Source: Augochlora pura (Eukaryota > Arthropoda > Insecta > Hymenoptera > Halictidae). From it: a DNA stretch of 64,000 nucleotides. The position numbers and the translations under genes are program-made. This document shows positions 33,740 through 44,974 of the stretch, one piece after another. The stretch is from NCBI RefSeq assembly GCF_028453695.1, contig NC_135774.1, forward strand, positions 19,902,001 through 19,966,000, in the 5' to 3' direction. Under the pieces are notes generated by a model that saw only the letters and a list, made by a program, of their open reading frames with translations, made no database searches and was not told the DNA's origin. How positions within the stretch are numbered: the first letter of the stretch is position 1; every line of letters starts with the position of its first letter.

Positions 33740-34810
33740 TATGGTCAGTGAGAAATTCATCGTGCACGACCGCGTCGTAACAAGCTAAGAGCAACGAAGA
33801 TCCAGAAAAGAATGTGCAAAATGGCTAATAGAAGAGGCGATCAGCAATTATAATTCGTAATTAAACAGTGAGAAACAATTGGGAAGATCGATCCTCGCGA
33901 TGGAACTCGGGCCGCGCCGTAAACGGAAGCTTTTACAAGCCTTCCCCTGGCAACATAAACCCTCTCTAAATCCCACACGGACGGAACGTTCCGTCGTGTG
34001 CTGCACCGGCGAGTTTAGCAACGTGGCTGCAGTCAGGACTGCAGCTGTGACTCGATCCGTACTGCAGCGGGCGCTCGTTGCAACGAATGGCGGCGTGCTG
34101 AGCTCGATGAAATTTTCAACGAATTTTTTCGCGAAAACCAACACCACTCGGCTTCATCCCACCTCCCCCCCCTCTTCCTGTGTTTCGACCGAAAAATTTG
34201 TAAGGAAACATGATTCGACCGCTACGCAAACAGAGCCGCCGCGGGTACGATACCCTGGAATGTGATTACATGGAAGTTGTTTAACAGGAACCTTTAATAT
34301 GTCAGAGCAAAGTCGGTGCTTTTCGTTCGAGATGAAATATTCAGGGACCCGGCCGTTTCGTACGTCGAAATAGGTGAACTGGTACATTGTATGTATACGG
34401 GGATACATTCCGTGCAACCGAGCCAACCTATAACTTGAAAATAGCGGAACGTAAAGAAAATTTTACTGGCCCGAATTAAATAGCGCTGAATAATACACGC
34501 TCTCGCGTGGACTAACCTAATCCGAAAACGGGAATGTTTTTTTGTTTACAAGATCGCATTTGTTTTCGTGCATCAATTAATGCAATCCATTGTTGTTTAG
34601 AGAAAACGGAATTATAGTAGTTTTGCCCAAAATTTGTTACTGTAAAGGATATTTTAACTGTAATACTGGAATTATTGAACTATTAACAGGACCAATATAT
34701 GTTGTTTCGTAGTAGTAGTTTGATTGAATTTATTTAAACTTCGAACAGTTGTTATAATATTGAGTCGTTGAGAGAATTATTACTTATGAAACAAAATTCA
34801 GTTTCTATGG
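33740..34810. other. Gene-free CpG-rich block, then AT-rich
   Basis: No gene is recognised. An inverted repeat GCTGCAGT, CAGG, ACTGCAGC lies at 34026-34045. Open frames of 99-128 codons occur on both strands across the same bases, so neither is credible as coding. Bases 34430-34810 are AT-rich with nothing specific. Confidence 0.5.
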
Positions 34811-34817
34811 GTATTAA

Positions 34818-35078
34818 AAAAAACAGTTCATTCAGTATTTTGTAAATAAAACGGTGGACTTCTGTGAGCATATAATATCAAAGCTACCAGAAAAATATCA
34901 AGACATTCTTCTTTTTCGCGCTAAACATTTAAAAGTCGTCTTTTATTTTACCATGGAGAAACAATACAATTTTCCGATTAATTCGATAGTATCTCCTTCA
35001 ATAGAAAAATTTCATAAAAAATTTCTAATAACATTTTTACAATATCAGAAATTTGTAGAAGAAGAACTCGGAAACTAG
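34818..35078 (+). other. Unrecognised AT-rich open frame (possible coding remnant)
   Basis: An 86-codon stretch is free of stops after the TAA at 34815. It reads KKQFIQYFVNKTVDFCEHII, then SKLPEKYQDILLF, later FTMEKQYNFPINS and ending QKFVEEELGN before TAG. It has no ATG at its beginning; the first methionine lies about codon 46. In DNA this AT-rich, 86 codons without a stop and with many glutamates is more than I would expect by chance. I match it to no family. It could be the last exon or a fragment of a transposon or viral protein, or it could be noise. Confidence 0.2.
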
Positions 35079-35079
35079 A

Positions 35080-36520
35080 CATTTTGACTAATTTGTTGGG
35101 TCTAGTGTTAATATATTTAAACATTTATATTATATTAATGTTAAAGTTAAAATAATTAAAACTCATAAAGTAACTTAACATTCAAGGAAATCTAACGTTT
35201 TAATTATAAAATCAAAATCGAAAATATTGAGGTTTTTGCTTATGGAACAAACAACGATAAACTGCACAAATGGTATAATAATATAATAATATAATAACTT
35301 TCGTTGCGTTTACCATTCATTGGAATCTTCAATGATAGAAATGAACATATACGTCTGGTACCCATTTGACGGCATTAATGATTCGAGAAGCCTGGTGAAA
35401 CGTTTGAAAGCAATGGAAGCTGTATTTCGTCTTCATCCTGGTTGGTTGATACATATTTCGCTGCTGCCTTACGGCTAAGGACGAAGGAAAATGAAGAGCG
35501 GCGCGGAACAAACGCGGATGGTTCAATACAAACGCGGACATTTATGTGACGAGACACACCGACGTGATACGGCGTGACACACAGCGTAGCGCGAATAAGT
35601 GGCACAGATTCGCAGATTTTACAGCGACACTTATTTATATGTGCAGGTAGAACTCAGCCGCCTCGCTCTCATTTGAATTACAGACAAGATAGGACGGGTA
35701 GAGTATGTGTAGATATGTATATGTTAAAAGTTAAGTTGCACAAATAAGGATCGTCACGTTAGTCTTATCAGTCTCGAGAAATGCTGAATAAAAGACAGCG
35801 TGAAACTAGATTAACTAGCCACGATTATGATTTTTTTAATAGATTTGGAAAGATTTTTCTATTAAAAATAAATCTTTCATTTTTATAAGATCCACGAAAG
35901 TTTTGTGGAATATTGTATTATCTAATAATCGTTTGTTGTAAGTAAAGGTATTATTATATACTGACTAGTATATAGGCAGTGTATAAATTATAATTTATCT
36001 CAATATACGTATAAAATTGAATTATAAATAATTCTTATAAAATTTGATATTGGTAGTTTACTAAAATAGTCACCGTCCCACCTGGCTCAATAATATTTAA
36101 ACATAAGATTCTCTTAATTTCTAACTGAAGATCGTTACACTCAACTTATCGTCCGGTATGTTTCTTACACCTTGAGAAGAAATGTTTCAGGTTTGTTTTA
36201 TTATAATAAGCTTTACGATTACATTGCAGATAACATATAGATCACATATTCATAATCACTGTTTATAAGCGCTCGGTTACTTTGGTTCTGTCTCTTTTGC
36301 TCGAAGCTATTTCTTTGTCTCGAAGCCCTACGCGCTTACAGGATTTACCACAACATAACGAAAGCGAAAATGTGGCGTTAAGACCGTCGAAAAAATGCAA
36401 CGTTGCACAAGAACTGCTATGAAATCTATCCTGTGCAGGAATAGAAAATGACCGAGAACTGATACAAGTATATTTTACAATCAACTACTGTAGAACTACT
36501 GTTCTATATTAGTATGCCGA
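35080..36520. other. Gene-free AT-rich region
   Basis: A short ATAAT microsatellite lies at 35272-35297. Bases 35400-35630 are slightly more GC-rich. No coding frame, inverted terminal repeat or RNA gene was recognised. Confidence 0.5.
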
Positions 36521-36527
36521 GTGATTA

Positions 36528-36655
36528 ATAGATTGTGGATTTAACGAATTTACGTCAAAACCAGTATGTACAATATGCAATAGTAATAAGATTAAAAACA
36601 TTTGATAATGTCGATAAAGTAATTTCAATCCGTTGATATTATTAAAGGTAGGATA
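36528..36655 (+). repeat. CTAGACTGCGG module with second block
   Basis: TAGATTGTGGATTTAACGAA opens the copy. At 36631 is CGTTGATATTATTAAAG, identical over 18 bases (with the preceding C) to 50339-50356. The upstream bases GTCgatAAAgtaatTTcaAt also align with 50.31 kb. The spacing between blocks is 103 bases here and 102 bases at 50.24 kb, good evidence for homologous copies of one element. Confidence 0.7.
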
Positions 36656-36659
36656 TAAC

Positions 36660-38855
36660 TTTCAAGTTGCTGCCATTTTCTGTAACATATTTTGGGGTAT
36701 GAGATAAGAGCGTCTGGGTTATGCGATAGTCGAATCGAGTGAGGTGTGAATGAAGAGTGTTTGTATTTTAAATAATTAGGCTGTATTTTATTTCGCTATC
36801 TTGATTTTCCTCTTTTCTGTTATTAAATATCTTGTTAAAGTAACTGTGGTTAATCCTTTGTTGTCGAAAATCCCTACAATATGCAGAACATTTTTACTTT
36901 GCATAAAGACCAGATCAAGATTGCATAAAGATCGATCAATTCAATTTACACTGTCGCGACGATGCATCGTTGAAAGATCGATCTAAATCTTATGCGTATC
37001 ACTTTCTCCGCAACGTCACACTTTTGAGCGTCTCATTCTGTATCACCACCATTGCATTAACGAACCAAGAATGCACAGGCCATCGCCGAGGAAAAGAAAG
37101 AACGACGAGCAGGTAAAACAAAATCAAAAAAAGCAAATCTTCTCCTGTACAGCGTAGATCTACATGTGCTACGTTCCTACGTGTTTAGCTATCCCTTCTA
37201 TGCATCCAGTCGCGAGAGCAGTACTTTCACAACAACGATTCATCAGCCAATCAAATCTCCGAGAAACTGCTCCCCAGCCTCACGACATCGTACTGTGTTT
37301 CTCGAATTACACGGCGGACAATATACTATATAATATTTCCAACCTAAGTAGTGGAGCTGTAGGGGAATAATACGTTTCCTCGAAAAAAGCACCACTACTA
37401 ATTCCTCCTAATACGTGCTGAGCGAAGCAAACGAACAACACGCATCAGCCTACTTGCAGACTGCTTCTCTTTATAATAAAAGACGTGTATCACTTTTAGT
37501 GTCGAACGAACAGGAGTGTTGGTTTTCAAGTACAGTAAAACTACATTTATGTGGACAAGTAGTCCGTATAACTAGGTATGTAGTTCATATAATAGGAGTC
37601 AACTAACTGTCCCTGCTACTTGCAACTTTGCGTTCAAATAACCGAAGTTCACGTTCAAATACATGTGGACAATTGTCGCTTAATTAAAATAGATCAAACA
37701 ATTGGAAATATGAACGATCTCAGGTGATTTGTAGACAAGCCATTTTAGAGCTATGTATGTAATCGTGTCCAAAATGGTAAGAAAAATCGTATGTATTCAA
37801 TTAAGTATTAATGAACAAAGTTTTCATTATCAGGATATTTCTGTAAAATAACTTCCATCAGAATTGATCGAATAAATCACACATTATTGGAGCAAATATA
37901 ATAATAAAAAGTGTACAGATCTAAATAAATTGGATCTCGTCAGTATTACGAGGCTAGGCGTAATTTCATTGCCCGGAATGTTTAATGTTAGACAAATGCG
38001 TAAGAGCCGGCTTGTATCGCGATTCGCGTATGATGAATACGGACCGTACGTGTAATTTAATGGGAGCGTTCAGACGGCGATGCAGTAACGCGATACTTTT
38101 TCCAGCGTTGAACGCTGTATCGCGTTCGCGTATCGCAGCGCAGGTATCTCCGCGCAAAACTGATCTAAGCGTCCCCAAGCTAAACCCAACGTCACCGTCT
38201 AACAATGAACACCCGACGGTATTTTCGCCGTCGCGCGTGATTTTCCCGAGCGTGTACCCATGGCGGGGAATTTCTTTGGCCAATGAAATCAAAGACGAAA
38301 CAATTCCTACAGCTTTTGAGCGTTCACCGTGTCTTCCTAGTTGGAAGACGATACAGAGGTGATACGGTGTACATAGGTACGTATAGGATGGAGCACCTAA
38401 ATGGAGATATCTTAATACAGAAGTGCTTGCTGACCGTGGATCGAGATCATATCTGGCCAGCTATCAAGAAAGATAGGATTCCAGAAAATCTCAAGTATGT
38501 TTCTCCTGCATTGAGTGCGAATAAGATACGGGTCTCTCGGTTACGCTTGTTTATTTTAGATAACGTAACGCAAGGGATTCTATTCGCGAACCCAATTCCA
38601 GGAACCAGTAGCTATAGTTACGTGCGACAGGGTAAAATTACGATCCGTTAATTCAATTAACGGTAGCCGCGCGAAAGATTTCTTAAAACAAACAGAATAC
38701 TCTTGACGGTATCACCTACACAAAATTGAGAACCGAAATATCTTTTTAGATATCAAAGAAAAACTTCGAATTCTATACATTGAAAGCAGCACGTACAGGC
38801 ATTGGTAATGTTTGGATTTATAACGGCGAAAACTAAATAAGTTTAATAATGATAA
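36660..38855. other. Gene-free region
   Basis: No gene is recognised. Bases 37990-38290 are more CpG-rich and open in overlapping frames on both strands (125 codons plus, 108 minus). The 122-codon frame at 38283-38651 is stop-free but has no familiar motif or consistent codon bias. The remainder is AT-rich. Confidence 0.5.
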
Positions 38856-38859
38856 ATCT

Positions 38860-39550
38860 TTAACACGTTTGGCGCCCCGTCAGTCAAATACGAGTGACAT
38901 TAATTTCTGACCAATATTGAAATTTCATTTTCATTGCAATATATTTGAACGAACTAAATTTGACTAGAATGTTTCGAATGTGAAAGAATTCTAACGCTAT
39001 CCTGTATGATAAATATTAACTCTCTAATTTTGCTTTAATCAATTAAATTGTTTTAACTATGTGGAGATTTTAGTTCCTCCATTTAATTAAATCTTCTTCA
39101 TCCATGCATCATAGTCACAGACATTTGAAGCTATATTCTCTCTGAACATCTTACTACAATACATTTATCGACTGATATAATGTTTATTCCGATGTTACTA
39201 AGATAAGCATCTTTGCAATTCTAGTATCACCTGTCGACTGTCAACATAAGTATAGCAACTGATGACAATAACTGTACCAGTTTCAGTATCTGTAAGTCCT
39301 TCGTTCTTACACGAAGAATCTTATACAATTAATTTTCTATAGAAATTATAAATGATCTTCGAAAAGGTAGCGGCTACTAATTTAACAAAATTCTGTTCCA
39401 AAAACCTCAAATATGATATTCAGTTTGTTCGAATAGATACATCCTAATAAAAATGAATTTTAAAATCGACAAGTGACCGACACGGCACTCGGCGTGCTCC
39501 AAAAATTAAGAACCGGTCTATTTGGGCGAATGCCGTAAACCTAGTGTTAA
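38860..39550. other. Two TTAACAC ends facing inward (weak element candidate)
   Basis: TTAACACGTTTGGCGCC at 38860 and, on the minus strand from 39550, TTAACACTAGGTTTACGGC face each other 691 bases apart. They share TTAACAC and a loosely similar GTTT..GGC. The interior is AT-rich and non-coding. Both ends look like TTAA-type transposon termini, but they may belong to two different families. I consider this a lead and not a proven element. Confidence 0.25.
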
Positions 39551-39554
39551 ACGT

Positions 39555-40060
39555 TCCTCTTTACGAAGGACTCCGTTGGATAGGAGTATGAAAGATATTT
39601 GGGCGAGCGAAGGGAAACCGAAAGTAATACAGGAAGAGTAAGGAAAGCTCGGGTGTTGGTGAGATAGGCAAGGTTATAGCGAATTTACGGCGTGAAAACG
39701 GCGTAGAGCGGGTCTATATAGAAGATTTAAGAGCGACTATGCATACTTCCTACCTAAATCAGACCGGAAAATGCGTGAGACGGTTCCAGAGCCTGCTAGG
39801 AGGGAACTGTTTTCGCGGAAGGGGGGTTGGTTAACTCCGCTGATAATAGTACATTTGAAAGTCTATGGGCGCAAGTCCGGGAGTGGCAGTGTTATCAAAC
39901 GAGGCGGGTTAAAAATAGGCCGGTAGACTTTGCTGTAACTCGAGGCATGTCCCGAGACAAGCTTACAGTCTCGAGAAGGGTAGAAGAACACGGAAGTCTC
40001 GTGATCTCCTCTCGTCCGACCTAAACCTCCGAAATCCTTCTGACGAAACGCCTCTGTCGT
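39555..40060. other. Gene-free spacer
   Basis: Mixed-composition DNA. A frame on each strand of 65-76 codons overlaps at 39827-40093 and neither looks like protein. Nothing else was recognised. Confidence 0.5.
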
Positions 40061-40083
40061 CCCTCTTTCCAATCCTCGCTCAT

Positions 40084-40385
40084 GTTTTCTCACTCTCTTG
40101 GCCCCTCACCTCTCGCGACGTCTCCTCCTCGTCATCCTCCTCCTACTCCTTCTGTTCCTACTCTTACTCTTGCTCCTATTCTTCCTCGTCCTCCTCCTAC
40201 CACTCTTGCTCCTTCTACTTCTACTCCTACTCCTACTTTCACCCCCCACTCCTCCAACCTCATTCTTGTTTCCGTCTCCTTCGCACGATTGCAATTTGAA
40301 GAGAACCACCGGTTCTTCCACCTCTTCTTCTTCTTCTTCTTCCTCGTCTTCTTCTTCTTCTTCTTACTCTTCCTCGTCCCTCTAC
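40084..40385 (+). repeat. 300-bp polypyrimidine tract (TCC/TTC/TAC)n
   Basis: Apart from short breaks (a non-repetitive 50 bases near 40260-40320) the plus strand is nearly all C and T, with CTCCTCGTC, CTCCTACT and finally (TTC)n units. Translations give long Leu, Ser, Pro or Arg runs that are artefacts. The strand asymmetry favours triplex formation. On the minus strand the tract lies directly after the SINE-like unit at 40389-40580 and may be its simple-sequence tail. Confidence 0.85.
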
Positions 40386-40388
40386 CAT

Positions 40389-40580
40389 GAATGGATCGAG
40401 TTTACTGCCGGCAGAAGAGTCTTACGTCAGGACTAAACTGATGCAGTATTCACGACGAATACTGCAATCGGCGGAGTAACTCGTGCCGGCCGAATAATCG
40501 CCGAGTAACGATTCGACGACACCTGAATATTTCGAGCGTACACCTTCTTTCGGCTCCATCACTCGGCGAAATATTTATTC
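40389..40580 (-). mobile_element. SINE-like dispersed unit, copy 1
   Basis: This unit aligns with 42560-42800 over its first 130 bases at roughly three-quarters identity by eye. Shared blocks on the plus strand are GAATGGAYCGAGTTTA, TTACGYCAGG, ACTGATRCWGTATTCACG, ACTGCA and CGGCG. Read on the minus strand, a T-arm-like CAGTTTAGTCCTG lies downstream of TTACTCCGCCGA, an A-box-like string. A perfect ten-pair hairpin (TGCAGTATTC, ACGAC, GAATACTGCA at 40442-40466) occupies the place of an anticodon arm. The B box is decayed here. A tRNA-derived SINE is my reading. An unclassified repeat is the alternative. Confidence 0.5.
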
Positions 40581-40584
40581 CGTT

Positions 40585-42340
40585 GGCTTCCTTTCAGTCG
40601 CGAGTCACTTTGTTCGCGTCCCCGGCACCTTGCCTCCGTTATCATTTGCAAATCTCCTGATCTAGATTAATTCTACGGGGTTGGGTGGAGAAACACCGCA
40701 CAAGTCACACTTGCGAGAAATTGTTGCTTAGCCTTGCAAATTGCATAATATCTTTGGGTCTACATAATCTGTTTTCGCGATGTTTTCTTTCGGTAAGGTA
40801 CATTAATCCTGCGTGCTTCGGTTCAATCAATGCGTCTACTCAAATTTTTTGAGATCACGACGTGCACCGTTTTTCCTTATAGCCGCAGAATTATTCGAAC
40901 GCCGCGGCGCTAGACACCGAGGCGACGAATCAAATTACCATCTTATTAAAACTCAGGACGATGCGAAAGTTACAACGGGAATAGAGATAGACGTAGATTT
41001 AATAGTTCTGGTAGGAACGTTTGTACGACACGATTGCGACGAAGAACGGGTCCATTTTCCGAAGTATGAATCCTTGTGCTTAATAGCGAAATGAGAATTT
41101 TTAAATTAATATAGAAGTTAGTGTTGAAACAAAGCCTCCTTACAGACGGAATACTCGAGCCAACATGTTAGTTCGATTGCATGTTATTTTAACACTTTGC
41201 CGTGTCTCCTATAAGTATATGGCTGATGGAATTATTTGCACAGATCTAATAATTAATTTTTATGCTGGCGTAACATCCCAATCAAATTGGGACCCGCAAA
41301 TTGTAATTGCTGTCACACAACTTAACTGTTCAATTTTAATTTGATTAAATAAAGTGCTTTAATTTGATGAAAGTTTTGATGCTGTTGGAATGACAGCCGA
41401 AATGTTAAATTGTAAAAGTCTAGTAATAATAACGTGGAGTTTTAACAGCACGCGGGTAAATGTATTTAAATGAAACATCTTAAAAACATCTAGATATGAT
41501 CTAAATATGATAATTAAAAACATCTTAATATAATCTGTGCAGAATCATTGTTTCAAGAGAAGTATGTCATACTGACCTCATTCTTGGAATAATGTGCAAC
41601 AACATATCGCGTAACTCTATTTTTCTCGACATTATTTAGATGATTTTTCTCGACACCTAAACTACTCATTTGCTTAATTTTTGAAATTTATTTAATCACA
41701 TTCGAGAACTATAACCTTTGTGATAACTAGACTGCAGATTTTACACATTTGCGAAACCCATGAGTAGTTTAGTATCATTATGATTAAAACAAGAGTTAAA
41801 GTGAACAATTAACAATAACAATTTCTACTTTACATAGAGAAACAATAAACTAAAAAATTAACTGTAATCATAAGGACTTACGTTTAGAGGATGTTATAAC
41901 GTGCACTTGAAAAATACATACCTGTAACAAACAAATTCAAAGTTTACGTTAGACGGATAACATATTTTGCTAATAAAAATCGAGTATTTGAATACAGTAA
42001 TAAATTAATTGTTTCATACGACCACCATCGAACGTCAATGCATTCGCTTTGATTAAAATTAGGGTTTACCTCCGCCTGCAATTTCACGTCAATCAATGGT
42101 TAAGATCGGAACATAAATCGTTGCAAACTTTTAGGTTGCGTTCATTCCACATAATAGTAGAATTGTGAAAACGTGTTTTAATTATTATAGATCTCGAAGA
42201 AAAGTATAAGTCATTCAGTATTGTTTTAAAAAGTGTCCGAGAACTCTTGCACGTCACTGTATTTAGGATTATTTAAGTATTGTCATTCGAACATCTCGCA
42301 GCACCATGTTAATTCGTACACTCGTCTTACTTAGTGTTAA
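40585..42340. other. Gene-free region
   Basis: No gene is recognised. A 93-codon frame at 40813-41094 has no familiar motif. A module copy lies at 41727. At 42213-42256, TTTTAAAAAGTGTCCGAGAA followed by CTCTTGCACGTCACTGTA resembles a Tc1-type end read on the minus strand, without a visible partner. The rest is AT-rich. Confidence 0.5.
41727..41753 (+). repeat. CTAGACTGCGG module, plus-strand copy
   Basis: CTAGACTGCAGATTTTACAC is followed by ATTTGCG. It differs from the consensus by a few bases. No clear second block is seen within 150 bases, so the copy is probably truncated. Confidence 0.65.
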
Positions 42341-42341
42341 C

Positions 42342-42395
42342 TAAAGGGCTCAGCACCGTAAATAAATGTATTATTATTATCACTATTGTAATTAC

Positions 42396-42434
<39 letters not shown>

Positions 42435-42450
42435 TATTATTATTATTATT
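42342..42450. repeat. (ATT)n microsatellite, probably an element tail
   Basis: More than 20 ATT triplets (42369-42450), interrupted by CACTATTGTAATTACT. Two contexts are possible. On the plus strand it follows AAGGGCTCAGCACCGTAAAT, similar to the 3' end of the LINE fragment at 15.08 kb. On the minus strand it follows the SINE-like unit 42560-42800 by about 110 bases. In either case it is likely a retroposon tail and not an independent microsatellite. Confidence 0.7.
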
Positions 42451-42559
42451 CTGCACCAGTTTCGCGATCATTTAGGTCGCAATAGCTCGCTCCTCGCGCG
42501 ACGCCGCGACACGTCGCAATTTCAAGAGGAGCCGAGACGTCGCTCGCGAGTCGCGACGC

Positions 42560-42800
42560 GAATGGACCGAGTTTAACGCGGCAAAAAAAAAAGAGAAAAG
42601 AAAAAAAAAGAAACTGTTACGCCAGGGCTCGAACTGATACTGTATTCACGTCAGCAACTGCAGCCGGCGAACCAAGTCGCGGCTCAATGGCTGCCCTGTA
42701 ATGGCTCCGACGCTCTTTGAAACTTTCATCGGCGTGGAAAAACGCTCCGAACCCGAGGCGTACTTCTCCGGTCGATCAACGAAATAATTTCGCGGATACC
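42560..42800 (-). mobile_element. SINE-like dispersed unit, copy 2 with B box
   Basis: This is the better-preserved relative of 40389-40580. On the minus strand AGTTCGAGCCC (plus 42625-42635) matches the pol III B box GGTTCGANNCC at all but the first defined base. TTGGTTCGCCGG, 28 bases upstream, is a weak A box. A long A/G run (42584-42616) interrupts the homology. The pattern of A box, B box, unique body and triplet tail fits a tRNA-derived SINE. It lacks an intact cloverleaf, so it is not a tRNA gene. Confidence 0.5.
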
Positions 42801-42809
42801 GGGTCCAAC

Positions 42810-44855
42810 GAAGAATCCCCCCGGCGCGGCGCGGCGCGTTCCCTATGTTCTCGACGCTGGAAAAATCGTACGTGAAACCTCGAATTTTCGCGTGAAGAGA
42901 AGAAAATTCCCTGTTGAAATTTCTTTTCATCCGCGCTCGACTCGCTTTCGCCACGAGAATAGGAATGCTATGTAAATTCGAATATTTCTCAGTGTGCGAT
43001 GCATTTATTAGACGTAGTTACACAGCTCCTTCGCCTGAACTTTCCAGGCCAGTGTCAACCCCTCCCCCCCGCCGCGAGCATGCATCGTAACGAAATGTAC
43101 CTATCGAATAGTTTTTCGAACTTCGTGTCTTTGTAGAATTTTAGAAGAATCGCAGAAGAGGATGGTGGTTAAACGTCAGTGTTTTTCTTAGAGCTGCGAG
43201 TGAGTTGGTATCATGTGACTCGCACCATATAGCAATCAACGATGAATCCGTGCATGTATCATTTTCCAAGTCACTGCGTTCGCATAGTACGCGATGTCAA
43301 AGTTTGTATATTCTATTAATGTGTGGTCTATGTTTTTATTTAAAAAATTTTATTTTATGCCTTTAAACGGTATGGTGTGTTACTTGCTCTATTCTGCACT
43401 AGAGTGTAAATATATAGCCAGATCTGTTTTTGTTATGAACAAGCGGAGATTTAAAATTACAAGAAATAATTGACTGATGATAGATAATAGGCGTATCTGT
43501 ATTACATATATTATATTATTACATATATTAATAGATGTATTAATAATCTTAAGTAGCGAATAAAACCTCGTACGTATTACTATAAATAGTTTCAGAAATG
43601 TAATCGTATAGTATCGAGTCTCTGTACATTAAATATTGTCTAGCGATCACAAAAGTAACATAATAATCACACAATCACACAATCTAGAGAACACCGTGAT
43701 TCGGCAAAGCGAATTCCCAAATTGCTTTCCTAGTCGCGATCAGGAAATACGTTAAACCTGCAAAGTCGAAGAAGCGCCGTTCATTGCGACGTCGAGTTCA
43801 TTGTTTCCTCGTGCAGGATGGCTCAGCGACAATTGTGCGCCGGTAAGTAAACCCTTCGGGAAACGTCAGAAAACGACAAAAGAATTGGCCCTAAAACAAA
43901 CCCTTCGAAACTGTCTTGCCTTTGTCCGCAGACATCTCGCTGAAATTTGATTCCACCGGCGGATCTCTCGACCGGAGGACCAAAGAATAATGCGCTAACT
44001 ACAAAAAAAAAAGAAAGAAAGAAAGAAAGGTACCGTCGATGAACCGAAAGTATCGCGCCGTCCTAAAAGACGGCACTTTTCATTCGTGTCTGGAATTGTT
44101 TATTATTTATCGTTCTTTTTCATTTAAGACATTCAATAGAATTCGATTCATCCGTGATTGATAGTCCTAAGGTATGAATAATTATCCAGTGGAAACTGGG
44201 GGGATGCGAAACGATGATCGACAGAAGAAAAGAGCAGTGGATCGTGTATCGTGTCCCAAGCCCCGGCGTTACGAGTGAATTAAATTGTCATCAAATAAAA
44301 CTGGATCCCCGTTCTTTCAAAGTGCGAGATTAATTTTCAGTTGCACTTATTTATCGTTGGAAATATAATATGAGTCTGACTCGTATTATATGACTAATCC
44401 TTTGCGGATTATATTCGTCGTTTCACACTTTTGCGGGTTATTTTCAAGATGCCGTCCTTACAAAATTAAGAAATTAATTTTGAAATGTTTATAGGTATGC
44501 ATAAACAGAATGAGTTTGTAAGATGACGAGTATTGCGCATCGTTTGGTAAGAATTTACATAGAATACGCAACGCGATGCTAATACCTGTACGCGATATAT
44601 GTCCACGAATTGTAGCCACGTACGAAATATATCGTGTTTTACGAATAAATACGACACGTATAGTATTAACCACGCCCTCTCTAATAGTTTGAGACGTCGC
44701 AGAAGCAACGTATTTGCCAACTACTTCCATGAAAAAGGATTACTTACGTTATATAGTTCAGTTTCACTAGCCGAAGTCATGTCGGGCGCATCTAATACAC
44801 TTACAGAATGATGTAATGCAATAGGTAGGTAACCTAGTAATCCTAATAAGATTAC
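42810..44855. other. Gene-free region
   Basis: Bases 42800-42960 are CpG-rich with GGCGC repeats (42828-42841). A C-run near 43060-43070 and a GAAA microsatellite near 44.0 kb are present. Frames at 44.46-44.73 kb overlap on both strands and look random. No gene is recognised. Confidence 0.5.
44002..44029 (+). repeat. Poly-A / (GAAA)n microsatellite
   Basis: Ten adenines followed by four to five GAAA units. This is simple sequence in otherwise mixed DNA. Confidence 0.9.
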
Positions 44856-44861
44856 CAATGA

Positions 44862-44970
44862 CTAGACTGCGAATTTGTATGCAAAATAAAATATATTTTC
44901 ATCAACCTCGAAACGTAGGAGCCACAGTGAATAAAAAAGAAATATTGAGATAACTTTTAAAAAGTTATCT
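44862..44970 (+). repeat. CTAGACTGCGG module beside a 23-base palindrome
   Basis: CTAGACTGCGAATTTGTATG, then CAAAATAAAATATATTTTC. The downstream bases resemble those after the copy at 14338. At 44948-44970 a perfect inverted repeat, AGATAACTTTT around a central A, closes the segment. The palindrome could mark the end of the element, but it is not repeated at other copies. Confidence 0.6.
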
Positions 44971-44974
44971 TAAC

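Noticed and set aside
34021..34075. CTGCAGT-rich segment considered as a third SINE copy
   Set aside because: Only the short CTGCAG words recur. The GAATGG..CGAG and TTACG.CAGG blocks are missing.
38283..38651. 122-codon plus-strand frame
   Set aside because: No motif, low protein character, and an overlapping 125-codon frame. Chance is more likely.
40082..40436. Leu- or Ser-rich frames resembling membrane or low-complexity proteins
   Set aside because: They are direct translations of the CTC/TTC repeat in different frames.
44458..44730. 84-90-codon minus frames in AT-rich DNA
   Set aside because: Two overlapping frames of equal length with random-looking sequence and no methionine-context or domain support.
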